This document shows, in pieces, positions 12,446-27,864 of a DNA stretch of 64,000 nt. The stretch is from Ridgeia piscesae. Its lineage: Eukaryota > Annelida > Polychaeta > Sabellida > Siboglinidae. The notes beneath the pieces were generated by a model, which saw nothing but the letters and a program-made list of their open reading frames with translations, was not told the DNA's origin and searched no databases. A program made the position numbers and the translations under genes. Where the stretch lies: the NCBI GenBank assembly GCA_025642075.2, contig JAODUO010000077.1, positions 25,001 to 89,000 of the forward strand, written 5' to 3'. Positions within the stretch are counted from its first letter, which is position 1. Every line of letters begins with the position of its first letter.

Positions 12446-14099
12446 AATGATATTATGGATGAGTGTTGATGTATATCACATTAAAAGCTTTATGATGTAG
12501 GACTGTTAAACGCTAGTGCATAAATGCACATGAAAAACAGCTCAGACTCAGATGTTGAGCTTTTTCATATCATTTACAAAACAATGATTCTTTATAATGC
12601 TGCTGCATATTAAGTAGTTTATTTCAATTTACACTAATATTAACATTTTATAGGAAACATAAATATATTAATTAACATACCTTTAAACTAAAGTTGCAAA
12701 ATATTTATCTTTACTTCCAGCCCGAGCTATTGAACATAAACAAGTAATGTACATGTTACTAAGACTAATCATAACTTGTAAGTAGCAAGCATCTGTATGG
12801 CTACATGAATGGCTTTTGTCGTAAGCTGTAAATATATACATATATTATTATTGCAATACATTCAATCTTGACAACGTCTTGGCTTAATTTACATTGGACA
12901 CTGGCAAGCATAAATTAATAGTTTGTTAACTGATTTCACTATAAGGGCATTACGTTTTATTCTGACAGGACATAGATCAATTAATTAATACAGTGTATCT
13001 GGAAAACATCAAATGCCGATACACTGGTTCATGCAACCGAACACATGCATGCAGGGTTACACGTAAGCTCAATTATAATTGTGCAGTGCATACAAGGAAA
13101 GAACGTCGGACCCAATCAGTTGTGACTGTGGTTCTTGGGATTTTGTGCATAATTAATAAATGCAAACAGTCCCTAATTTGATGATTGTAGTTCTAGTTGT
13201 GTCCAGCACCTGGCACTGTTCTGTTAAAAGACTAGGTCTGTACATATTAACCCATTAGCACTCAGCCGATTTTTAACGTGAAGCCTGTGCCTCCTCAAAT
13301 ATTTGACCTAGATGTTTAACAATATTGCTTGCGCCATTGTCTTTGCTCTAGCACTTTTATTATTCAATTCTCACAATTGCATGTTGTATGCATGTTGTAG
13401 ATAATAAAAGTACCTACACAGTGGTGTCAAAACTGTTGTTGTAACTTTAAAATATGTTGACCATTTCTTGATTGACACTAAGACATTTTGAAACATTTTA
13501 TAAAATATCTTGTTACGTTGTAACTTTTTTATGCTTGGCTTTTTACTGCTTCAAGTTGGGTTTATTTAAAAGAACATTAAAATTAATTGTCTACACACTG
13601 GTACATTAACTTGTTATAATATGTTACACATTTTCGCTGTATACGTGGCCAACCTCCTGGCTGGAGGTCATTTTTAAATGTCCAAAAGCAAAACCTATTG
13701 CTGTTAAATTTTCGAAAACGCGGTAAATATTTTTGAGAACGGAAGTATCCAAAATAGCCACAATTTAATGTCATATGTCTAGACAGGTGTTGCATTTATT
13801 GCATCTCTTAATCACTAAATGCAACCACGTAAACCAAATTCGAACGCTGTGCTGTATTCGCTGGCCAGCTATGGCCAACCTGAGGAGATTCGGGGTGACC
13901 GACAATGCCCGACTTGAGTGCTAATCGGTTAAGGTGCTGTAATCTTTTGAGGTCTCACTCAACTAGTCAGCCTTTTTCAGAACATTTATGCCAGTGCCAC
14001 CACAAAACAATACACACTGAATCTGTTGTGCTATACCACTTAATTAACACCGTCGACATCTCAGTGAATCTTCACAAACAGGTGAAGAAGCCTTGAGGT
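12446..14099. other. Gene-free AT-rich stretch, probable bestrophin 3' flank
   Basis: No coding exon found. On the minus strand it follows the bestrophin stop codon. The nearest clear AATAAA complements lie at 13795-13800 and near 13560, which are candidate polyadenylation signals if the 3' UTR runs through the array at 14100-14480. Confidence 0.5.
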
Positions 14100-14510
14100 G
14101 GTCTTAAGCTGTTGAGATACATAAAACAGGCGAAGAAGTTTATGCTTGAAGAAGTTTATGCTTGAGGTGGTTTGAAATGTTGCATCTTCACAAACAGGCG
14201 AACAAGTTTACATCTGAGATGGTTTGAAGCTGTCGAATCTTCAAGTTTACGCTTGAGGTGGTTTGAAATGTTGAATCTTCACAAACAGGCAAACAATTTT
14301 ACATCTGAGATGGTTTGAAGCTGTCGAATCTTCAAGTTTACGCTTGAGTTGGTTTGAAATGTTGAATCTTCACAAACAGGTGAACAAGTTTACATCTGAG
14401 ATGGTTTGAAGCTGTCGAATCTTCAAGTTTACGCTTGTGGTGGTTTGAAATGTTGAATCTTCACAAATAGGCAAACAATTTACACGTGAGGTGGTTTGAA
14501 GTTGTCTTGC
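14100..14510. repeat. About 90-bp compound minisatellite overlapping the bestrophin 3' end
   Basis: About four copies of a compound unit made of two related halves. On the minus strand both halves share a TTCAAACCA core followed by CTCA...GTAAA. The high-coordinate end of the array lies inside the last bestrophin coding exon: GACAACTTCAAACCACCTCA of the gene matches GACAGCTTCAAACCATCTCA of the repeat. The gene's stop codon falls in the GTAAA motif of the unit. Confidence 0.9.
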
Positions 14511-15302
14511 TGAAATGAAACAGAGCGGTGAGGCTGCTGAGGTTGAGAGAATGGAATCGCCTGACCTCGCCCCATCTCTGCACAAGACGCCGTTCGAGGC
14601 AACGATGTCGTTGCGGCGCTGACGGCAACACGATTACCGGTGTAACGGCCAGTATAGTCGGCGATGGCAACCATGAAAGCCCTGTTGTCCGGTGGCAGCA
14701 TACACGGCTGGACGGTCCAGTCAGGGGGGTCGGCAACAGGGCAACCATGAACAGGTGCCCTGCCCTCTTCATGCCAATTGTTGTTGCCAGGTAGGAGAGT
14801 TGGTCCTGTGAGATGTCGCTGATTCATGTCACTGTGAGAGTGAGCCCTCTGTACTTCATCATCACTCTCCACATCTGAGAAATCCTGACAGGAACAGTAA
14901 TTATTCACGAGAAGGCTGACACAATACACATTTGATTTATTTTCCAATGTATAGCTGTGTGTATCTATATTTTACCTGGAATTCATTTATGTATATGCAA
15001 ATATGGCAATATATCAGTGGCTATTATAGACATGTTAAAAAGAAGGTGCCCGTGCCCGGTGTGCTATCCATATCACTTATCGTGTCTATCTCTATCAACT
15101 AACGGATGCTCCCTGGTGACAGCTGACAGGAGACTGGGGAGCGACCTGAGCAACAAGGTCAGTACTGAGTCCTATGCTGAGTAACGTGTCTGTCCACTGG
15201 CGCACTTCATATGTAACCATTCGGTATATTATATGAGATTAAAGTAGTTTCTGACACTTCCACTTGTTCATCTCCGGATGGAGTTGTAGTAGATATCACA
15301 CA

Positions 15303-15362
<60 letters not shown>

Positions 15363-18300
15363 CACACGCACACACACACAGGCAATTCAACACACTAGAT
15401 GCTAATATGTATATATCACACGCTCGCCAGAAACACATTCTATAGTTACATAACAGCTTTGATAGAACTGATGTACTTACCATGTAGCTGTGATGTCTGG
15501 CCTCCAATGTACCTTCTGGTGAGTAGCCCACTGAAAAAGACATCAGTATTCAGAATTGTGGTCATACACACAGACAATAGTTTGGTGTAAAGTATATCTT
15601 AACTGGACATTATGGGTCAGTAGATGGTGTTTTGGCATACAGTAAGACAGTGTCAAATATGAGGCAGTGAGACTGACAAGGCCGAACCTACCAATGGCCT
15701 GATAAATGTGTTTTGATGGCTACTGAACGTTTCTCAGGATACGGGGTAGTTCTTTTTTATATTTAAAAAAAAATCATATTCAAATCAAGAAGTTTCTTTT
15801 AACTGTAGACTTTCATTGAATGTCACTTCATCAGCATTAATATCTAACATCAATAAATCTGCCCTTGCAGACCATGCGATGACTGAAAACCTCAATCATA
15901 GACAGGGAGGGAGTGAAAATCACTAGTAATGAACTAAATAGATACACGCGACAGATAAAGGAAGACAGCTGGGTTAGGAAGACAAAAACATAAATTAACA
16001 GAGACGAGGGCAATGACAAGTTACCCCACATGTATGATGACATAACTTGTCAATAGTACTAATGAAGTCACTGAGACTTTGCAGGCAGAAGAAACATCTC
16101 AATTTGGATATGAACACTTTTGATGTTTATTGATGGTATCAGGTAATAAGATCTTTGCTCTAGTATTAGGACAACTTGTGGCATGCAAGGCTCATTTTAT
16201 TGATTTGTAAAATACATTTACTTGTAGAGAAGCCTGTGCCCTGTGAACTATGAACCAGCAAGCCAAACTTTGAAGCTTGTTTTTTGAAAACTTTAATTTG
16301 GTGGGCTCACCCTTGTCAATCTAAATACCTCATATTTTACTTTGGAGTGAAGACAATGAAACACGTTTTCTCAAAATAACTGCACATTTGTTCTGCATTG
16401 CTATTTTGTATGAGAAGTTGACAGGCACATTTGTTAAAACACATGATAAATTGAAATGGAGGCTTGATGGGAGATAACCGTGAAAGGTAAGGTGCTCGGT
16501 GTGGCAGTTCGCACAGAGGACGACCTCAAAAATCATATTGAGATATTTGAAATTGGCAGCTTTAAATGCTGTGCAAGATCAAAAAGGCGGGAGACGTACT
16601 GCCAAGCAATTAAGCTACCTCCCTATGGTGATGTAATTATGGATATTATTGGCAAAAGGACCGAGGTGGCAACAGACATTGATGGTCAGTCTTCAGGTCA
16701 CGTCAAATGAAAGATTACTATCTGTGGTGTGTGTTGTGCTTTCAAATGTCACCATGCCATGTACAATTAATCATTTATGACCATGTTGTCTGCTGTAAAC
16801 AGACAGGAATTAAATAATATAAAATTAAACAAACTAAATAATATCACAATGCAATGTCACCATGACTTGCAGAGCAGCCGGTAAGGAGCCTTGTCAGGGT
16901 ATTCCACAGTTCATCCACAATTGTCAAAAATATTGAGAGAATGAAATCATACAATTCCACATCATTGTACATCACCAGTGGATTTTTCCTATTCTGGAAT
17001 ACCTGATTTCGCCTCAAATCCTCTGTTGTCTTCTCAAAACTATCACGGCTGCTATTTTTAACGATTTATTATCACAGCCTAAGTGTTACACCTCATAGCT
17101 AGTGAGACTAATGTATACTGCATTAGTGAAGATATGACCACACCCCTGAATTAGGCCCAATTTCACCAGTTAGGCTGCACACATGCATACGGTGCCAGGG
17201 GTAGAGCTTCAGACGTTCGATTAAGACAACCTGGGTTTGAATACTGTGCTGCTGTGTGAAACCTTGAGCAAGTTTTTTCACTCTACATTGCGCAAGTTCA
17301 CTCAGCTGTATGAATGATTACCTGGCTACAGACAGTGGTGGATATTTGTACAAACAGCCTTTGCGCATTGATTGCAGCACAGCTGGATGCTTCCTGGGGA
17401 AGTAGAGATGGTGTTTCATTGAACAGGTTGGCCAGGGAAGTCAAGTGTAAAGTGCTTTTAGCAGTCCTGAGGACTGGATACTGTGTTATATAAGAACTTA
17501 AATTACTTTTCTTTTATCTTTTTGTCAGTAACATGCAAGCACACACACACGCACACGCGCACGCGCACGCACACGCACACACACACAGCCCATCCAACTG
17601 GATGGTTTCAACCAAGTGGGCCTTAATTGTGGTGAAACTTACTTGTTCAAGAATTCTAGCTCTGGTTGTCTGATCTTACCAGTGACTCCAGGACTGCTCC
17701 GAGTGTGCACTGTTGACACTATTCAAGAGCTGTGACGTGGCGATGCATGGTATTACTAACCTGGGTAGTCTGGCTTTATTCCCGGCAACTGAAAGTGTTC
17801 TGTGTTTTTTGAAAAGTCAGGCTTAGTGAAGAGGTCATGGTTCCTATCACCGGCCGAGTATGTATTGACAGACACCTCTGAAATCATGCTCTTTCTCTTT
17901 ATGATCTTTCTTTGCTGCATCTGCTGTTGTTCGCGTAAGGCAGCCGATCTGTTCGCGCGTGGCCTGAAAAAAAAGAGTTGTCACTACACCCTCAAGTTGT
18001 GAAATTATGACACAGCAACTGGTTTATGACAAGGAATCAAACACATGCAGACACGACTTCACTTACAATCAAGATGTTCCGATTTTACCAGATTACTGTT
18101 ATTTTCAGTCTTGTGAGTGGCTTTTACTGGATGCTGTGAATGAAGGACTTAGAGTGGACCCACTGGATGCTATGGACTGAGGACCTAAAGTAGACTTACT
18201 GAATGCTGTGCACCGAATACCTACAGTGGACTTACTGGATATTCTGAATCGAGTACTCAGAGTGGACTTACCGAATGATGTGGACAGAGACCCTAGAGTG

Positions 18301-21300
18301 GACTGTTACTGGATATTATTGACCGAGTGTCTCGAATGGAGCTACTGGATGGTGTGGACTGAGTACATAGTGGACTTATCGGATACTGTGGACTGAGTAC
18401 ATCAAATGGATTTATTGGATGGTGTGGACTGAGTATACAGTGGACTTATCGGATACTGTGGACTGAGTACATCGAATGGATTTATTGGATGGTGTGGACT
18501 GAGTATATAGAGTGGACTTACTGCATGCTGTTGGCTGAGTACATAGTGGACTTATCGGATGTTGTGGACTGAGCATAGAGTGGACTTACTGGATGCAGTG
18601 GACTGAGCACCAAGAGTGGACTTACAAGCTGTTAACTGAGCTGTGGGCTGAGCCAATGGTAGGGGGCAGACGATACTGCTCAGTGTCGGGGGTGTAGGGC
18701 AAGTCAAACTCTATTGAGTCCCAGTACTGGTCCTTGATGAGTTGAGGGTGGTCTGCGTGCATCTCGTCCACTATCAGGTACGATACCTACAACAAAAGGC
18801 CCAGTCACGGTTGACGAAATGCAATCGAAAGGGTCTATTTAACAAGCAACACAATTTACAATTGTCAGCATAAACTAAATCGACAGTTTAGTTTGGAAAT
18901 TATACATTTAGATGGCATTTATTTAGATGGCACATAAAACAGTTAAAACGTTCTTATTATGTACATAAGAATCGTTGACGATCCATGCTTGAACTAGAAA
19001 CTCAATTTTTTTATTTAATCGGAAAATTATCTGAAGTGTCTAAACATTGTGCCAAATTATCGGATGCTTTCCCCAAGTCCTCATCGCGTAAAATGAAAAA
19101 GCAATTTTTCCCAATTAAACATTTTCCCCCTTTTTGGGCCCCCCGATTTTTCCAAATTTTGGGGACAAAAAATAGTTGTTAAACAGCGAAACCTGTTGGG
19201 GAAAAGATGACACAAAACTGCTATTTAATGTAGCTACAGCAGTTCACTCTCTGTGAAAAAAGAACAAAATCAGACGTAAACACGTGACGAATATGGTACT
19301 AAAACAAGAACTCTGGCAGGGTGACAGGTGCCACAGAAACTATGTCACACACAGAGCGACACCAGTTAAAAGGCATTTGTGATAACTGTGCATTCATTAC
19401 ACCTGTGTATGTAATATGTGCTTATAATTGAAAAGATAGAGAAAAAATCCATACCTAAGAAAATGTTTGTTATAAGCATGTTGCACATGTGTATTCTTGT
19501 TTACAATTTTTTTATTAATAATTTATTTTATTATCATTTGTATTAATACACAAAGTGTATATCTAAACGAATATACTAATGTGGGTTAAGGATATTGATA
19601 TACTGTATGTAGCACTGAAGCATACACTTCTTTTCTGCATGCATGCAACTATCATTGTTCTGTGTGTGTGCGTGTGTGCGTGTGTGCGTGTGTGCGTGCA
19701 TGCGTGTGTGCGTGCGTGTGTGCATGCATGCGTGTGGGGTAGTGATTGCCCGGTATATGATGTGATTTACTTCAGCTACATGTCACCTACTTGTAGGTTC
19801 CGATCAATCATCTGATTGATGTCAAAGTCGTCATCGTCTTCGCCAAATGCGTTCATCAGTGTTTCGGCCACCTGGTGTGAAGTAGTTGAACAATATATAT
19901 ACTGTATCTTTCTGCAATATCAAACCGACTCTATTCATTTCTCAAGTTTTAGTGAAATTGCATTTATATGTGAACCAACAGGTGCAGTTTGAAGATACTG
20001 ACTGGAAAACTTTCAAATTGCAAAAAAAAAGCATTAAAATTCTAAACGTGCTAATTTCAAGGCTCAACATTGTGACACCCACCCATTGGGACATGCCTCC
20101 ATGACACTTTGCTGGTGTGCTACAGAAATAGGGCTCATATAACGATCCTCGTCTTGATTTATTGGTGAGAACTACACAAGAAGGGGGGAAAGGTAAATGC
20201 CTAACACCAATAAATCTGCCCTTGCAGATCATGTGACGACTGAAAACCACACCACAGACTGGGAGGGAGTGAATTATGGGTAAAGAACCAAACAGACGAA
20301 TCTGGCTGGTCGAGGAAGCCATCTGGATTAAAAACAGCAATAAACCGAGATGAGGGCGAGTTACCCCACCTGTACGATGACATATCTTTCATCTTTACTA
20401 ATCATGACTCAGACACTGTTTATGATAACGAGATTGCTTAATCCCTTCGTTTTGACAGGCCACTGAGCTTAATCTTAGAGGATAATAATAACGGTGCATT
20501 ACAAGTCATTATTATTAAAATGTACAAGTCTTTACAGGTAAACATCCTGATTTGGATATGCAAAATGAAAAGTTGTGATGATAAATAGAACTATCCTGAG
20601 AGATAATCAGTAACAGTGTCCTCGGTGATTTTCCTTGCAAGTTTATTACCATAGTGAAATGGTTGGCCTGTACACATACCTTCAGCCACCCCATGTAAAA
20701 GAAGAACTGTAGAATGGTGAATACTGGCACGTAGACGTCTCCGACCTTTCCCTGCTTGAGAAACTGGCGGCCCATCAGACAGGACAGGAAGAACATGTAG
20801 ACAGCCAGCGTGACCACCTGGGGACATTGTAGTACACAACACAGGTTCATTCAGATCAGCCGGAACGTTTTTATGTAAAGCAAGTGATGTAGTAATTTTA
20901 TAAGTGATATATATCAATTATACAAGCCACCTACTTCTTACATGACCAGTATTACCTTATCCCCTCTGGAAGGATCGAGGTACAGAATGCCAACTGTAAA
21001 AACCCATTATTATGTTTTATGCACCTTCCTAAATGCAAAGTGTACATCCATCTATGGATGGACAATGAAGTTGTTATTATTGTTGTATTGTAAGCCATCC
21101 AACTTCATACTATTTTAACACCTGTAGACCCTCCTCTGTGTAGTTCAGTAATGCTGACATGACACCTCCATAAAATGACATTTTGCCACCTCCATAAAAT
21201 GACATTTATTTTGACAACATGAATTCTCTGATGCATACATCTACAATGTATATACTCTTTGCATGTATTTATTCAATGTTTAATGTCACATGTTTACATG

Positions 21301-24300
21301 TGAAAAGTCCACAAAAGAAAGCCATTGTATCTACCAAATAAGGCTGAACAATTAAAGTTATATCTATATTATATGAACAAAGTTATTTATGTAATGTTGG
21401 ATGTAATTATGGATGTAACACCCAAATAAACTTGCCCATGAACCCCCACCCCAAGTGTAACGTTCCTCACCTATGACCTGTTACATTAATAGTGCAATGT
21501 AATGTCTATTAGTATTAAATCAATCTATCCTGCTTGCGTAGTGTGATAGACATGAAATGCAGTGAAATTTACTTAAATCAACCTTTCTTGCTTGCAGTTC
21601 CCACTTGAACAATTTATGTTTTTGTGAATAAGGAAAACAGGCACAATCTGATTGCTCCACATGTTTGGCATCCATTTTGATAAGTTTAACTGATGTGCCA
21701 TGTTGCTAGCAACAGGTCATGTGATTGATAGGTCAATTAGTGAGGACGCTTCACTTAAGTGCTAAAATTACAGCCATACTCATACAAATTGCCCTGTTAC
21801 TCTGCATTCTACCCTGGTACTTGTCCTTTACCTTATATAGTCATGCTGTTTTTGATGATGTAAACACAGGTGTATAAAGCTACACGTTGCCTGTGATATG
21901 TTCTCTCCAGATTCCCCTCTCATACCAATGAAACTCTCGTCTATACTGAAATGTTTATATCAATGTAAATACCTCCACCCTCAACTATCAGTGTTAAAAT
22001 ACTAAATATTCATTTCTGCAGTTTTAACGAAACACTGCACGCAAAGCACATATGCAATGCAGTTGGATGTTTCTGGTAATATTCAGAGGGTACAGTCAGA
22101 TCTTTTGGGTTACCCGGTAGTCTCAAAGGGGCGGTTGGAAGCATCCTCACAAGCGAAGGATGTTTGCACAAACTAGCGCTGACAGATCCCTATGAGAGGT
22201 GCACAATTTAGCCGAGTAGAACTAGTTTGTTGACTTTGCCAATCATGACTGCTTCGCACGTGAGAACAGCGCAAATACCTGCACCAATTTGAAGACAGAT
22301 AAAACAATTCTAGGAATTCCAGCATAACGATTCATCCACTCAATCACACAAGCACCTGAATGTTTTTGTGTATTAGAATATTTTATTTTAAGCATTGCAT
22401 GTAACACACGCAGCATGTGTCTGAAATCACCCAAAATTATTTCACTTCACTGGAGGTCAGCCACACTCCTCGTGAGTGAGCAATTTCATTGTTGAGCTTA
22501 AAAGGGGGGGTTTTGCAAAGGGTTCTGCCAGGGGTACTGATGGCTAGTACTGATATAATCAGCAGCAGTGGCCCTTGGCATGCATTGATTGTTGGCTATA
22601 TGGCTGCCATTGGTCAAATGCGTGATAGCCCAGACCTCACCTGTGTGTACACTAGAGGTATACTGATCATGTCGTAGCTGAAGAGGGTCCCTAGCATCCC
22701 TCGGAACGTGTTGATTTCCTGCACAGAAATATTTATGTCCACGTGCATTACATTTAGAATTTTGGGACAAATTTCCGGTGTTATAATGATGTGTCATTCA
22801 TATAATCCCATGAATACTTAATTAAACCTTGATAACCAATTGCTGGTATGTTGGCAAATAATTTATTGAACAGATAATAGTCAAATTACATAAAATAATC
22901 TGGGCCCCAAAACTGATTCTTTCGTATCCCAAATTATAATGAAAAGGGTTTCTTTGAGAACTTTATAAACTTTTTGTAATGTACAGAGTCCTGTTAATAT
23001 CATTATTTCACGTAACTCTATGTTGTTATGTTTTACTATAATTATGTTGTATTAATCACTAAAAACCATGCCATGTATGGATAACACAGATGGATACACC
23101 CAAACTTCAAACACGTATAACACAACTTAGACTTCAGTTATTTGGGACATGAAAGGGATTCTTTTTTGATACATTATCAGGGTCATTAGTGATTAATAAA
23201 ACAAAATTATAATGAAACGAAAGCACAGGATTACATGAAATAGTTATATGAATTACAAATTGTGTACATTACAGAATTTTATATTTACAAAGAATCCCTT
23301 TTCATTATAATTTGGTACAAAAGAACCCCTTTCATTTCCCAAAGAATCCCTTTAAACTCATTTACAGAGTCAGAAAATTAGCAATGATACAGTTAATACT
23401 ACATGATTCCATCAGAAAAACAATTTAAGTTATTAAATTAAACAACTTCATCCACTGGTTGAGCGTATGAATAGTTGAGTTATAGTTCATCAAAGCTGAA
23501 TGCTTCCCAAAGAAATTGTGATGGTGTTGAATTAAACAGACCCGCTAGCATGGCTTCATGTAGAAACCTGTCCACCCGTCATTTGGAAGAGTAAAATCCA
23601 GTTTGGATGGGTAGAAATATCACTGGACGGGTGGTGGATGGGTAAAAAATAAGTCGCAAAAAGATCTTCAAAGATCATAATATATACTGTCAATTATTCC
23701 TTGAGAATGGGTGTCAGTTTATTTCAGGACAGAAGACACATCTCGACTGGCCATTGTATATGTCATTGCCTTCAACATTGTTTACGGGCAAAAATTTGAA
23801 CCTGCATAAAGGTAAAGTGCTTTGAGTAGTCCTTTGTGTAGTGCTTTGATCCACTTTGAGCAGTCCTGGTGCTATATTACAACTTACTTTTTACATGAGG
23901 TGCTATATGAACTGAAACAACATAGAATCATTTTAGAACCTAAACGTACTTACATCAATGATGGTCTTAACAGCGAAGTCGTCCCTAATTCGACCTTCCT
24001 TCCTCGCCCTGGCCACAACACTAGTAGCCCACACGAGGGGGATGAAGTATTTATTATGCGGGGTCTTGATGCCTATCAGAATGCGCTCCTCTCCCGCCAG
24101 CAGGAAACCTGCGTAAAATATAATTTCTTATTCACTGGGTCAACCTGATATACAGCTTAACTTACACCAAGTAAAATGGGAACAATTATACTTAGCTTCC
24201 ACGATAGTGGCAGTATCATAGTAGTACTTACAGTAGTGATTACAGCTATATCATATTTACCCCTCTTGTAGATGTTTTTGGTAAGCTTTATCTGAGTTGG

Positions 24301-27300
24301 CAAACTGAATGTATCACTCAACTGGAGAATTTTTTTGTTTTTTATGCAATGATCACTATGAAAAAATTGTATTACACAAACTAGTAGTAAATTACGCATA
24401 TGGAACCCAAAATGATAAACATTCCATGCGATGGCGCGATTATTGATCAGTGGGAGACTGTGTGAAATTGTAACAATTTAAACATCTGTTGTATACAATA
24501 TTGGGCTTTACTTTAGCTGTATAGTTGATACCCGGTAAAATAGCCTATGTGCAATCATGGGTTATGACCATATCCGGTCATATAGTTCACCAAGCTATCC
24601 GACCGTATCCGAACAAATATTTATTAAAATATATATTAAAAATGCTAACACAATCTCTATCATATGGCCTTCCAGATGCTTCTGCACCTACCATCTACTA
24701 TGTCGACTGTTGCTCAAATTGAACCCAGCTTCCATAGATGAGCAAAACACAATGACAAAACCCTGCAATAATTAACATCATTATCCAGCATGGTGGACAA
24801 CAGAAAGTAAAGTATTTATTGTATCATAAATGTCAAAACCAAAATCTATGCTTCCCCCCAGTGAACAAACATTCAAAGTTTTCAAAAGTTTGCCTTATGG
24901 CTGAAAATGTAGTCGTCAGCCACAAATCTCCATTACCTGCCTCAGTCATGTGTGTGAACGTAGGGAAGCGTTTCTTCACCGGCGGACTGATAGATGCCAT
25001 TGTAATAACATATGACAGACAGACATATCTCATGATAGTGCGACGCATAAGACGTCCACGGTCGTCCGCACCCTTCACACTCGCCGTCACAAACAGGGCA
25101 AGGCGATCAGGCCAAGGCACATTGTTGAACTGCAAATTCCAACGCTCGACTACAATCGCGACGTAGAAGCCAAGCACGAATGCTACAGGAATGAGGTTAT
25201 TGTACGCCTCACAGTATCGTGCGACCACTTCAAATATTCTGTAAGTCAAAAGATATAACAAGGTTACCACCAGAGTGACCAGATGTGACAGCGAATGTAT
25301 GCCATTGCATCAAAATAAGAATATGAATGCGTAACTTTATTCATATGCGAATGCCTGTTCCTTTGGTCACATTCGAATGCAAATGTTTGGTGGTCGCATT
25401 CAAATGTCAATGCTTGAATTGTCTATTGTTGAGTTGTTGATCTACATAATAAAATAATGTACTTTTTTCTGCCTGGAATATAAAAAGCTAATGCTACATT
25501 AACAAACACATTATTTATTATCATAATCTGTTTACAATATGCATAATGAATCAGACAAAACACTTAACTACCATTTAAGGCCCACTGCAACACCAGTGTT
25601 AACAACTGCTGTATGACGTGTTGTTACCTGATGTCCCGGCCAATTCTCACTAACAAATTCTATGATGTATTTATACAGTAAATCAATATACACCTTCAGT
25701 ATTTAGCATAGTTATGCTCAGATTACCTTCCCCTTGTATAGCTCAATTAACCCCATTTTGGCTTTTAAGTCGTGTTATAACGAATTTGTTAATACTCAGA
25801 TCAACAAAAAACTTCTTGCCAGTGCTTAGTTCAACAATGTACTGTTTTAGAGTGGCTGCTGGAAGGGGATTAGCAGGTCAGGTAGACTGTCTTCATGATC
25901 TGCTGGGCTGGGTGGACACTGCCCAGTGAACACTTGCCATTTGCCAGCGAGGCCTGTCTTATTGCCATGTGTGAGCAGGAATGCTGGCTGTAAAATGCTT
26001 CAAATTAGGACCATTTGACCAGAGAGCAATCATTCATTCCTGCCTGAGTCTCGTGGATTGTTTTATTATAAAAACTGCATAATTACAAAAAAAAACTGCT
26101 GGTTAAAAATTACCCAGCATTCCATCAGTGGATGAATGGGAACCCAGTGAGGCCTTGTGAAAAGCAATGGTGGCTGGGGGTTAGCTGGTGACTGCATGGT
26201 TCAGAGAACCATTGAACCCCCTAGGCCTCACATTGGCATGGTGAGGAACAATTATGGTTGCAATATACCAGCATTTGATATGCATTCGTTGAAACATTTG
26301 GCATTTGAATGCGAATGTTTATGGATCGCATTCGAATATGCTGAAAATTGAATGATTATATTCAAATACATATTTGAATACGAAACATTCATGTGACTTG
26401 AATTCACATTTGTTACCAAGCCTTATACTACCATATAATAAGATTACCCCTTGACAGACAAGATGCATTTAGCTTTTCAAGTGTCCAACTTACGTAATTC
26501 AAGACATTGATAGAAACCGCTGCATAATACAACACAATTATACCTTGGGGAATTCATCTCGACTGTTAGCCTCTCAGAATGTAATATAAATGTACATAAA
26601 ATTATAAATAAACTACATGAGTAATAAAAACTTTCTTAAATAAGCTAAAATAACATGAATAAATAAAAATAAATAAATTTACTAAAAACTAAAATAATTT
26701 AAATAAATAATAATAAAGCCACAATAATAAAGCAAAAATAAAACCACACCTCCTGTGATGACAAGCGCATGTTAACTTGTCATAACAGGAATTGATATAT
26801 CTTTAAAACTGAATCTGACTGACCTTTTTCTCTGTTCATCCAAGACAAATCTGTAGGTAAAACTCAAGCTAAAATAGCTAGTGACGAAGATGACAAATTC
26901 GCGCCACAACAGTTTGTACAAACTTCCACGCCATCTGTGGAAGAAGAATGTTCATCATATCACGATTACATGTGATGTGTAGTGAGGGTTCGGCCATTGA
27001 GGTACATTTTGAAGTAACCGAGTTATGTGCATTGTGTTAAAGGCGATATTTAAGTTTTGCAATATGGTACCATTGTCATCCACACATGTCAATTTCTTAT
27101 GGACGGTTCAACTGACCCACCCAAATATGCCAGATGACATAGAGTTAGGAAGTTACTATTATGTGTACACTTAATCAACACTTGTACTTCTCAGGCTGCC
27201 ATAGAATAAATTTTATTATTATTATTAAAATACATTTTTTTCTCCAAATTTTTATTTCTAATTGCATTAATGAAGTTTGGTAGCTAACTTCCTATTATTT

Positions 27301-27680
27301 ATTGAAATGCAAAACACAACAATTATGCAAAACATAAAAACTGATGCTTTCACACATAAGTTTTTTAATAAATATATGTTACGATCCAAAACATTATGAG
27401 CTGTCACTGTGTCACAAAAGTAAATTAACATATTATGTTGTCAACAGGCATTATTTTAGTGTGCAGAGCTGAAAGTTCAAACTGTTGCACAAAATGTGAC
27501 AGTAGTTTGGTCATCCTAGTAACTATATTAAGTCAACACAAACAATGATATTGAATATATTGTTCGTGGCTCGAAGAATGGTTTATTGTAGTATGATTTA
27601 ACTTACTTTGGAGCATAATTGTCGATGATGGCCCGTAGATGATGGATCGAAACGTTGTACTCATCGTTGACTATTACCGG

Positions 27681-27729
<49 letters not shown>

Positions 27730-27822
27730 TGCATGCGTGCGTGTGTTGTGTGTGTGTCGTGTGTTTGTGTGTGTATATGTGTGTTTGTATGTATGTGTGT
27801 GTATGTGTGTGTGTGTGTATGA

Positions 27823-27864
<42 letters not shown>

